DNA of 64,000 bases from NCBI GenBank assembly GCA_032358255.1, contig JAULBX010031370.1:62001-126000 (forward strand), read 5' to 3'. Position 1 is the first letter of the stretch. Every line of letters begins with the position of its first letter. Shown here piece after piece: positions 54,981-64,000 of the stretch. Under the pieces are notes generated by a model that worked only from the letters and a program-made list of their open reading frames with translations, searched no databases and was not told the DNA's origin. Both the position numbers and the translations under genes were made by a program. Source of the stretch: Heterotrichella gracilis. Its lineage: Eukaryota > Sar > Xanthophyceae > Tribonematales > Xanthonemataceae.

Positions 54981-57900
54981 TCAATGGGGGCTCCGGCTCC
55001 CCACCTCCATCCCCACCACTGCTAGTGCAAAGGTGGCATACAGCAACAGCAGGCAGCCCCCCCACGCCCTCGGGATGCACCCCCCACCCGCTCGGGCCAC
55101 AGCCGCAGTCCCCGCCAGTGACCCGCACAGCAGCAGCAGGGCCAGCAGCACGCTAGGGTCTTCGTCCAGCGTGTAGGGTTTCGGGTAGGTGGCGGCTGTG
55201 CGGATGGTGAGGGACAGGCCCAGCCCCACCATCATGTTGAACAGGGGCCCTGAGGAGGGTGGGGGATGGGGTCGGGGGTGGGAGGAGGGTTAGGCAAGGC
55301 CGGAACGTTGCGTGCATGACTACTGATGCAGCGGTGCTTGGTGCTTGCAATTTTAGGTGGAGTTGGCAAAGACATTACCAATCTGGACAGCGCATTATTC
55401 ATTTGCGTGTCCGCGTTGCGCGTTTGTTTTCCATGTGGTGTGTTGCGCACCGTGGTGGTGGGTGCAGTTGGTTTTACCGCCATCATGGTTTTGGGTGTAG
55501 CTTACAACATGGTCGCATGCAGCAATGAGTAACCCATAAAGTGGCGTATTCAACTGGCAGCATGCCAGCGGCTGTAACGGTGTTTTGAATGAATATTAGT
55601 TAACCCATGACGTTGCACCATTGTATGGGGATTCAGCCTGGGTCAGGCCAGTGCTGCCCTTGACCCAGGTTAGCACCCAGCCCGGTGATCACTGATTGGC
55701 AATGCCATTGGGATAGCTGTGGGTAATCCAGCGATTTGCGCACCTGCAATGCATGCTGCCATGGCTGTGTTTGGCGCGCCCCCCCTCGCAATGGCCACGT
55801 CGGCAATGAGGTCCCCTACTGAGTTGCCCCACGCCAGCAGCGTCACCCCCACCACCTCGGGTGAGATGCCCAGCGTGGCTGCCAGCTCATGCAGGCTGCC
55901 CATCAGCGCCCTGTGCACAAAGAAGGGGGGAGGGAGTTCAGCAATGATAACAAGAAACAGGATTTATTAAAGAAAATCATGTTCAATCATCTACAGTGTA
56001 CTTCTGGGCAGGAGAGCAACCCCTCAACCCTTCCGAGGCCGCCGGCATCCTACACACACTACCTAATAGGGGTAATATCTGAGAATGACACCCAGCACCC
56101 TAAGTTAGGGTTGACTTAACCCTAAGGCAGGGTGTAGGACATTAATGTAATTACCTGGCTGAGAACGACACCCACGCCATGCAGCACAGGAAGCCGGTGA
56201 GCAGCTGCAGCGGGAAGGTACTTGGGTGCTTGGGGCGCGTGGTGTGCCACTGTGGGGTGGAGAAGAAGAAGACAAGGGCCAGGGTGGTGGTGGCTGACAG
56301 CAGCAGGAGCCACAGCGGGAGGGTGATGGTGGCGACGCCGGTATGGTCTAGGGGAGGTTGGGGTGACGTTGCGTTGACATCCACTGCGTCCAAGCTGCAT
56401 GCCAAGAGATGACACCCCACTTTATATTGCATTCCACCATGTAATGTGCATGGAGGTGCAATGTGTGTATAATATTGGTAACCATCTCACAATTGCGTTT
56501 AAGAGATAATCCATCGATAATAGCCCCCGGGGCCGTGCTCATCTGCATTTCAAGGTCCATGTCCCTACCTGGACATATCCCCTCCCGTGTGCCACCGCAC
56601 CATTTACAGAAATAAGTACCCCACATTTATCTGCATTTACCCGACATTTATCTGCACACCAGCAGCATGTCCCCTACCTGGACATGCCCCCCCCCGTGTG
56701 CCACCGCACCACCATCAGCGCCTTGTGGAAGGGGATCACGTCCCTGAACAGGGTGAGGATGGCGATGGGGCAGCAGGCGAGGTTGCAGGTGGCCCTCAGC
56801 TTACTCCAGTGCCTGGCCTCCTCCTCGCAGGAGGGTATGGATGCCTTGCGGGCCAGGTCAAGGGGCAGAACTGCCAGTGTGAAGGCCTTGGAATGCAGCG
56901 GCATGGGCTTGAAGTCCTGGTACCTGGCGCATGCATGCAGGGGACGAGTGGTCAAAAGTGCAGCGGTACAGCCAGATGAATATGATACGACATGACTTTA
57001 GGGTTTAGGGTTTAGGTACGGTTGCTGGCTTGCATGTGGTGGGCCAGTGAACCTTCAGTGATCCCTATTTTACATTCAATTACATCCGTGTCACAAGTGC
57101 TTGGCCAGTGAATGAACCCTCCAGCTACATAAACCCTAAACCCTACGCAAACCCTACATGGGCGGCAATTGAACCCTGTGGTGTGATCGCATGCATGACC
57201 CCAGCAGGTGACTATCCAGACTCTGAAGTCACAGCATGCAATGTGCAGAAGTTCCATGCACAGGCCATCTCATGCGACGGGTTTTCCATGGCATGGCCAT
57301 GCCATGCAGCAAATGACCTACACAACGCACCAAGCTGCCATGCTGTTGCTGATGACAGACCACGCGCCGCCACTCGGCTCGGGGAACAGCTCCCTCCTCA
57401 CGTGTGGTGACACGGGTGTGAGGGGTGTGGTCCTCTTGCGCACATAGTCAGGGGAAGCTGTGGGTGTCCCTATGTCTGACTCAGGCTGTACATCAGGGCA
57501 GTCCTCGTATGGCTGTGTGGCCCGAGGGCTTGGGCTGTAGCATAGGTCGTCGTACTGGTCTGGGGGCCATTGGCAGGCCATGGAGTGCCCCTGCAGCCCA
57601 TCACGATTTGTTAAGTAATGCGCAATCTGGGTTTTTAACAAGTGAGGTGCGGAACTCACTCTGCAATCCAAGTCAAGAACTCCTTCATGATTTCAGTAAT
57701 CATACAGTATATAATATACTATTAGTCTGGTTGTTAAAAAAGCAAGCCATTGGTATGTACATTGGTATACCCATATTTATCCCCATGCAGGGCCGATTAC
57801 CATGCGCTTCTTCATCACAACCCTGGGTGTCCTGGGGCTGGTGACCACTACGCCATCAAGCAGGCCCTGCCCATCATCTCCAGGCGCAAAGAGGAGCTCA

Positions 57901-59880
57901 GCGCTAGCGGCATGGGATAGCATGCGGCTTGGCACCGGTTGAGGGTGCTGGTAGCGGGGAGAGCATGGCTTGAGGTTGGTGGTTGGGCGCGCCACCTCCA
58001 CTGTTATGTGCACGCCGTAGTCGGTGTCGCAGGGTTTGGGGCAGCCTGCAGCGAACAACCTCCTTGTCAAGGATTTAGGGTTTAGGGTTTGGCATATGTT
58101 TGGTTTGAACAGCGTGCAGTCTATAACACAACATTTTCGGTTTGCCAGCACCAAGATAGCACACGATGGCTTTTTGCATCATCTCCACGCATACGCACCA
58201 CTGTCGGGATTTGCACTTGGGCCACTGCTCCCAGCGCCATGGTCCTTTGGCTGGTTGACAAACACCACCACAACAAACACGCAGTAGAACAGCACCATGA
58301 GCACCGTGGCTGGCAGCGTGATTGTGCCACAGATGACGAGGGCTGATACGTAGAGCGCGCCCACCACATAAAAGGTGATGTCCCTGAGGAATCCATGGGA
58401 AAATACATACATATAAAACTATCCAATAAAAAAATTGAAGAATATGCAGCCTGTCCTTGAACAAGCGCGTAGGTTGAGGGTTGAGATTTAGCGAAGAGAA
58501 GGGCATTGCCCTTCTGTACACTGTTTCCCTTACCTGAGGAAGCCATGGTACTCGTGGCAAGGGCCTGCCACCAGGATCACCGCTCCCAGCACAACGGTTG
58601 TGACGAAACAGCCCCCGCTGAGGACAGCCCCTAAACCTGCAATTTTGAAAAATGGCAGTGTCAGAGTGTTGCCTATCATTTCAACCCCCGCTGAGGACAT
58701 CTCCCAACCCTGGGATTGCAGTGTCACCGCGGTGCCTTTTAATGCAACCCTGTGCTGATACTGTCTTTCAACAGAACAGCGCTACCTAATTATACACGGT
58801 ATTTGTAGCAGTCACTGGCACATATTAGAAAGATGCTTTCCAATTACCAATACAAAAGGCATCACATAGAGGCACCAGCAACGGTCTGCAACTGCCAGTG
58901 ACAGGGGCCGCCTTAGTTGTTCAAAAAGGACCCCATTGCTGGACACTAGTGGGTTGTCAGGTGGTTGCGGGACTCTTACCTATTTTGCCATCCCCAGAGG
59001 TGACGTTTGCAAGTGAAGCAAACAGGTCTGGCGAGCCATTCCCAAAGGCCACAAGCGTGACGCCAGCTATGTTGGCCGGGATCGTCAGCCACGTTGTCAG
59101 CTTTCTGACAACTGGGCAGAAGTAGCACTCTGCTGTATCGCCCAACAAATAGAACTGAACCACTGTGCACACAAACAGCGTTGCCACGTCACTATAGGAC
59201 CTGCGGCACAGTGGACATGAGTTGTTGCACGTTTTTTTGCAGGTTTACTGTGTGTTTGCTCCCTGTTGCAGTACAGTAGTGGGCACTTGCCTTGGTGTCT
59301 GCCTGCAAGCATTGTTGCTTGGCTCTGAGCCGTCTGGGGGTGCACACGCTGCAGCGCGGTAACTCTTCACTGTACGCCTCCCGTTGGGAAAAGGCATCTC
59401 GGACAAAGATTTGGAAACATACGTAAAGTCGCGTAGGTGGCTGTCTTCTATCGCTCCCACGACATAGTTGGGTGCATCCCATTGCTCCTGCTGGGGGTTG
59501 GGCTCCCACGGGTATTGCTCAACGTGCCGTGCACCCACATCCCTGCTGCCTTTCAGATGGCTAAGGAAAGTCAATATACACAGCACGAGGGTATACACAC
59601 CCACGTGGGTGTAGAAGCTGGCAACCCTTCCGTGTCTGATGAGTGGCATCACGGCGTCCGAAAAGGCATGCCGAGGAGATGCCAGAGGATTCCGGCCACA
59701 AACAGTAGCGGTGCAGCAACGTGCGCTTGGTTGTGCGTGGGGAAGTAAATGAGTAACTGCTTGGGTGAGCCTGCTAAGCGCGGTTTCTTTTGCCTGAGCC
59801 TCACCATCGCCACAAAGAAGTAAGAACAATCCCAGGGAGATATAATAGGAGAAGGATATAAACCTGGCCAGGTTATTCAA
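54981..59880 (-). CDS. Cation/calcium exchanger, CCX/NCLX type
   Basis: Ten exons (59423-59880, 58980-59200, 58534-58636, 58199-58383, 57801-58045, 57331-57590, 56678-56923, 56155-56394, 55744-55910, 54981-55249) join in closed phase to 797 residues. The two alpha repeats that form the ion pathway are clear: GVTLVAFGNGSPDLFASL (about 199-216) and GVTLLAWGNSVGDLIADV (about 675-692), then AACIAGPLFNMMVGLGLSL. This pattern fits the CCX/NCKX6-NCLX branch, which exchanges Na, K or H for Ca. A hydrophilic loop of about 250 residues separates the two halves. The N-terminal exon starts with a likely signal peptide (FISFSYYISLGLFLLLC) and has one further hydrophobic segment (YTLVLCILTFL). It lacks the cysteine pair typical of animal NCLX, so exon 1 is the least certain part; its GTATGT donor and phase fit. 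Localisation is unknown. Confidence 0.85.
56572..56612 (-). repeat. Intronic copy of the CCX exon 7 donor edge
   Basis: The real edge cctacctggacatgcccc then cgtgtgccaccgcacca (56675-56712) recurs about 106 bases along the intron as cctacctggacatatcccct and cgtgtgccaccgcacca. The copied donor is intact, so alternative 5' splice-site use is possible. Confidence 0.85.
56997..57016 (+). repeat. Interstitial telomere-type repeat (TTTAGGG)n
   Basis: Nearly three exact TTTAGGG units lie in the CCX intron between exons 6 and 7. Further single units follow at about 57125. Confidence 0.85.
58074..58090 (+). repeat. Interstitial telomere-type repeat (TTTAGGG)2
   Basis: Two TTTAGGG units lie in the short CCX intron between exons 4 and 5, about 30 bases from the exon 5 acceptor. 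Confidence 0.85.
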
Positions 59881-60460
59881 TTACTTTATTAATTGGTTGC
59901 ATCTCAAGAGGTTTGAACAAACAAAACCTTCTATAGCAGGAGGACCTCCGTTTTACTAGGCTTGTGGGTGAACCCTGGTGCGGCATGACACGGCTATGCG
60001 GCCCACACCAATGCCAACCGCTTCATGGCTGACTACCGACGTTCAGTGACTCAAGAAGTTGTCCCAACACCTGTGTCCTGTAGTCCTACGCTGAGTTTTT
60101 TTATAGTACACCGAAAATGAAGCTGAAACTCAAGAAAAAGGCTTGCACCTGTATCATTCATCCGATAGTTATAGGCCGTTTATCAGCCTGGCTAGACGGT
60201 TCATCACAACGTCTACATGGACCCAACTTCTATAAATTGCTCAATGTTGCGTGTCCAGTTCAAAAAATAGCCGTAATATTTGGTTAAGCCAATTCATGCT
60301 ACCTCAAGGGCGCAAGCAAATGCGCTTGTCCACAACTGCCATCCCGCGCATCGCCACAGGTGATCTGCCGTGGATCACCTAATGCCAAGGTTTGAAACCT
60401 TCATCACCACACCAGAAGCGCCCTGCACCCAACCCCCCAACAAGTCAAAGGCTATAGGCA
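59881..60460. other. Region upstream of CCX and downstream of TsaE
   Basis: Both genes run leftward, so this 580-base stretch holds the TsaE 3' end and the CCX promoter. I see no gene or clear motif. Confidence 0.4.
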
Positions 60461-62098
60461 TCATTGACTGCTGCCAGTAGTTGACAATGGCTGTGGGGTG
60501 AGTAGATGCGCCACCTTGTCCATGACAGTCATCCAGCGCGCCCCCACTGGCTCGAGGCACACCCTACGGGGCCTGGCATCGACAAACTCGTCGCTCTCGT
60601 CATCCCCGCCGTAGCCGCTGTAGGAATCCCCGGGTTCCGAATCCCATGCATCGCTTTCCTCATCAGGCTGCAGCACCGGCAACCCTGCCTCAGCTTCCTG
60701 CAGGGGTATGCATAGAGGCCCTTTTCAAGGACCTGGATGGATGGCACATGCAGTTTGTGGGTTGCGGCATGCCGGCCATGTGATGTTACCACTCTCCCTG
60801 TTGGCATGAATGATGTTCAGCAACTCATTGGTGAATGGGCATGGCACATGCGGTATGGTTCCTCGCCGCGATTGTTTCTGCAGCCCGATCGATGATGGTG
60901 AAGACCAAGGACCCGGTCCACCATGCAATGGTGAATATACGGCATGAGTGCATTGCTTGCACATGAGACATGTCACCACTCTCCCTGGGGTTTGATGACC
61001 ACCATTACCAACTCTTTGCAATAGTGACCTTAAATATCTCACATCACTTGCTTCACGCAGCCCCATCACCCACAAGAACCCAGTGCAACCACGCCAGTGT
61101 GCAGCCCTACGTTCTCCAGCAGCGACAAGTGCACACCAATGTACTCCCGCGGCGTGAAGCTGCCCAGGTATTCAGCCCACTCGATCATTGACACGGCATC
61201 CCGGAAAGACGTGTCCAGCGACAGACGCCCCAGCTGCGCATCGGTGCCCAATCGGTACAGGTCAAAGTGGTGGATGGGTGGCCCTGCACTTGCATCACAT
61301 ATGTCAGGCGTACTTGTGGCGCAGGTGCTGTGGAGCATGGTGGGAATGAGATGCCCTTTTAGAGCTGCACGCAGGTCCAAAACGGCGGATCGGCAGCCCG
61401 GCAGGTGCATCGCACATACTTGAGACATGCCACATGTGCCCTTTGTGGGCTCTTGACGGTGTGTACCAGCTGCTGTTTGAGTTCTAGAACTGCAAGCATG
61501 TGAAGGTATTTGGGCATGGCCTGGTGTGGGGGAGAAGGAGGTCACCTTCATATTCGTCGTAGATGTTTTGCAGGAGGAAGGTTGGTGACGCGACTGGCAG
61601 GAACTCGTCATAACAAGCCGCTCTGATGAAGGCTCGACTGCGTTCAGAGATAGCAACGGCTGCGTTCAGAGGCCTATTCTGCATGCATGCATATGGGTAT
61701 ATATGCATGCATTGGACACAAGCATGCACCCATGTGGGACCCTAACGCGTTGATTCCTCTGCATAGATACGCAAGTATTCATGAATCAAGAACAAGTGCT
61801 GCAAAAGTGAAGTCCTTTGCAGCCAGTCTCACCAAAACGCGCTCTTTCCAGCACCAACGCTGCCATACAGGCAATACACATCCCCTGCCTTTGTATCCTG
61901 CGCCAGAGTCCGCGCCAGGCGCGCTGTTGCAGCCTCGCTCTCCACAGTAAAACACAGCTGCTGAGCCTGCGAAGAGCCTGCTACGCACTTGACTTGCTGC
62001 AGCTGCCTAGCAGTGTGTTGGCCCAGCACCCACCGTGCAGCCTTGGCCCCACCCAGTCTCGAGGCGAAGGAGACAGGCAATCGGACCACCATGGGCAC
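60461..62098 (-). CDS. tsaE: TsaE-type tRNA N6-threonylcarbamoyladenosine ATPase, organellar
   Basis: Four exons (61833-62098, 61546-61637, 61111-61283, 60461-60697) give 255 residues in closed phase. TsaE is the bacterial-type ATPase that helps TsaB-TsaD make t6A37 in tRNA; eukaryotic nuclear copies are expected to serve plastids or mitochondria. The sequence has an Arg/Ala/Gln-rich N terminus that fits a transit peptide. Walker A GSVGAGKS lies at about 81-88, followed by ASPTFLLQNIYDEYEG, the HHFDLYRLG motif and SMIEWAEYLG, in the family order. After LSLLEN comes an acidic tail (DEESDAWDSEPGDSYSGYGG) not usual in bacterial TsaE. The start at 62098 is the first of two nearby ATGs. The acceptor of exon 2 is preceded by a short tandem copy (tgcgttcagag twice). 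Confidence 0.88.
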
Positions 62099-63710
62099 TG
62101 GGCGTGTCTAGAACATTGGAACTCGGCTTGTGACCAGCTGGGCTTGCAAGCCCAAGTAACGGTGGCACCTGAGCGAGGTGGGGTCAAGTCCCTGGCAGGG
62201 ATGGAGGGTGCCTAGGCTCGCAAAACGAGCTGTACAGCTGCTTTATTTTCAGACACTACCGGTAGCTCATGTGGGCAGTCGTCGTGTACGCGATGAGGCC
62301 AGGCCGTATGTAGTCTTAGAAATGATGCATACGGTTTGTGTTTATGAGCGGTGAATGTCCTCCGCGGGTCCCCCGTTCGCGCGCGAGCGGCGCCCTCCCC
62401 GTTTGAAGTTTGAAACCTGGGCTGATTGTCTTCGATGAATATTCCTTATTACATTGCAGTCCAAGCAAGAATAGATTTGTGAACGTCGTTTACGTTTCTG
62501 CTGTGCACTCAAGTTGCAAGTTCCTTTTGCTGGTTGTGGTGGCTGATCTGGATCTCGCCGACCTCGTTTGAACGTGGGAGGACAGCTCGGTCAACCTTGT
62601 CTGGGCAACTGAAACAGGGCTCACTTTCAACCGTGGAACCCTTAAAGCTGCGCCATTCGTTGCTTGCTTTCGTTGTGCAGTTGCGCTAAAGCTTGTTCAA
62701 AGGATATCGATAATAGGGTTGGCCAGTGGATGTCCTACCTTGAAGTTATGGGGACAACAGCTGGCGCTGACTGCACTGGAGCCTTCTCGAGACGCCTTGG
62801 CGTCACGCCTCCCAAACAATAACAAACCCATCCCGCTTTGTTGTCAAAGCAACACTCTGGCTTGGCAGCACTCCCTCGTGGTTGCTGTGGGGGACCTGGC
62901 ATGTTGGACTTTATCGGTTGTGCCTCTTGTTACTTTGAAGGGCAGTCAGGTACGGCAACCGTCAAGCGGAGCGTCCTCTTGCACTCCAAACTGAAAAAAC
63001 ACTCTCGAGATACATTGGTTTTTGCTCTGTTGCTGTCAAGATTGCTTGCAGCCAGCGACCGCTCGTGCGTGAATATATTGCAACCTTTTGCATGCATGCA
63101 TGTGTGGGGTACTGAAAAGCTGTTAAATGATCCCGGCTGTGGACCGCAGGATGGTGTTTTGGACAACATCATCCACGAGGAGGGGAGGCTTCGGCACGCG
63201 GTAAGGAACCGCAGTCACAGACGTCCATTCCTAGTGTCTGCTATGCGGTTGCAGTCCGTGGGTTTTTGAAAGACCTGCTTTGACTGTGGTTTAAAGCTCT
63301 GTTCAGCACAACCAGCGCCAGTTGCAGCTAGCTGGCGTCAACCGGTAGTGTGCACGTGTCTTGCACTTAAGTCGATCCTACCACTATGTAGGCCAGTGGC
63401 AAAGGCTTGATAGGTTTCCTACCGTGCCCTGCACTGCTACACCCTATGCCCCATATCTACAACCCTTGTGACAGGCCACATTTTGGTTTCCATCCCTCCA
63501 GGGACTGTGGTGCTGCTCCCCGGGACCAACCTCCGACTGTGCTCCCTCCCCACCACCACACCCACCTTCAACATAGACTGGCAAGTACAACCCAGCAGCC
63601 GCCCACCCCACCCCCGCCACACGCACCATACCCCACCCAGGTCACCCTCCAACCAATCACACCAGGGCACATTGGCGCCGTTCGCCAGCATCTCGGGCGC
63701 ATTTTCAGCA
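62099..63710. promoter_or_regulatory. Divergent region, TsaE to EF-hand gene
   Basis: About 1.6 kb with two plus-strand stretches that might be exons but which I could not place. One, at 62740-62830, reads LKLWGQQLALTALEPSRD. The other, at 63150-63201, reads DGVLDNIIHEEGRLRHA between a CAG and a GTAAGG. They could belong to a separate small gene or to the 5' part of the EF-hand gene. Confidence 0.3.
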
Positions 63711-63947
63711 ATGGGCAGCGCAACCAGCGCCAGCTTTTCCCGCACACTCTCCTCCTTTTCCCAGCACATGGCTCAGTGTAACAATGGGGCGCTCAACCAG
63801 CCCGCGCCAGCCTTTGCTGCCATGTCGTTCTTCATGCCCTTTCTGCAGACCACCCCCTGGACCCGCATGTCTGACTCGGATATCCGCCTGATCTTCAATG
63901 ACATGGATATCGACAACAATGGCAAACTGGACTTTAAGGAGATGAAG
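63711..63947 (+). CDS. EF-hand calcium-binding protein, first exon (runs off the window)
   Basis: The frame from the ATG at 63711 runs 79 codons to a donor at 63948 (ATGAAG then GTGAGG); the rest lies beyond the window. The visible part has a Ser-rich N terminus starting MGSATSASFSRTL, a Phe/Met-rich patch (MSFFMPFLQ) and one canonical EF-hand loop DIDNNGKLDFKE. That loop has acidic or polar ligands at positions 1, 3, 5, 9 and Glu at 12. The MGS start would fit N-myristoylation, as in many calcium sensors, but the Ser/Thr/Arg composition would also fit a transit peptide. The frame stays open upstream, so an earlier start is possible. Confidence 0.65.
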
Positions 63948-64000
63948 GTGAGGGCTGGTTGCTTTTGCATGCCTCCCCAACATCAGGAACCGCTGTGCCG

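Noticed and set aside
54658-55128. Long minus-strand frame overlapping the end of CCX and the CLF1 3' end
   Set aside because: It is a shadow frame of GC-rich coding sequence; CCX exon 10 uses another frame with clear transmembrane homology.
1-64000. CRISPR arrays, operons, endogenous viral elements
   Set aside because: Direct repeats here are exon-edge duplications, microsatellites or segmental duplication. I saw no virus-like capsid, integrase or envelope gene and no retroviral terminal repeats.

Overview
This window is nuclear DNA from a photosynthetic eukaryote, most likely a green alga (Viridiplantae). The genes are intron-rich with GT-AG introns, exons are GC-rich, and several families are typical of the green lineage: a PLAC8/PCR cysteine-rich protein, an FKBP42/TWISTED DWARF-like immunophilin, a GCK-domain protein, a plastid TPR-like protein and a CCX-type cation exchanger. 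Short interstitial runs of the TTTAGGG telomere unit (Arabidopsis type, not the TTTTAGGG of Chlamydomonas) are scattered through introns and intergenic DNA. I could not name the species.

Layout, left to right. PLAC8 protein (+, 420-1967). GMP synthase (-, 3988-9398, ten exons, complete, with a LINE fragment in one intron). FKBP42-like immunophilin (-, 10168-13444). Plastid TPR-like protein (+, 14586-17176). FYR-domain nuclear protein (-, 18585-21063), divergent from a GCK-domain protein (+, 21653-22679). FAD-dependent oxidoreductase (+, 23713-26325). Small coiled-coil protein (-, 27577-28592). RNase P/MRP subunit POP4 (-, 29266-30632), divergent from the first of two tandem DUF2061 membrane-protein genes (+, 31617-34160 and 36106-38172). 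Leucine-rich-repeat protein (-, 38245-42697). XRCC3-like RAD51 paralogue (-, 43341-45558), divergent from an unrecognised membrane/coiled-coil protein (+, 46022-47124). Crooked-neck/CLF1 splicing factor (+, 48838-54731), convergent with a CCX/NCLX-type exchanger (-, 54981-59880). Organellar-type TsaE (-, 60461-62098). Start of an EF-hand protein (+, 63711 to beyond 63947).

Most gene models were built by joining exons so that the reading phase closed at every junction and the product matched a known family from end to end. The genes are unrelated housekeeping functions (purine synthesis, splicing, tRNA processing and modification, DNA repair, calcium transport, plastid proteins). I see no operon-like pathway cluster, virus copy or defence island.

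The most unusual property lies in the non-coding sequence. Beside many exons, the intron or 3' flank holds a degenerate copy of that exon's edge, usually including the splice site. In several cases the copy is separated from the real exon by TTTAGGG-like repeats. I count more than a dozen such cases in at least nine genes. One CCX intron has nearly identical sequence at both splice sites, as expected if it arose by tandem duplication of exonic DNA. A 3.5-4 kb tandem segmental duplication (about 30.3-34.2 kb and 34.7-38.2 kb) produced the DUF2061 pair and left relic copies of the neighbouring POP4 and LRR exons.
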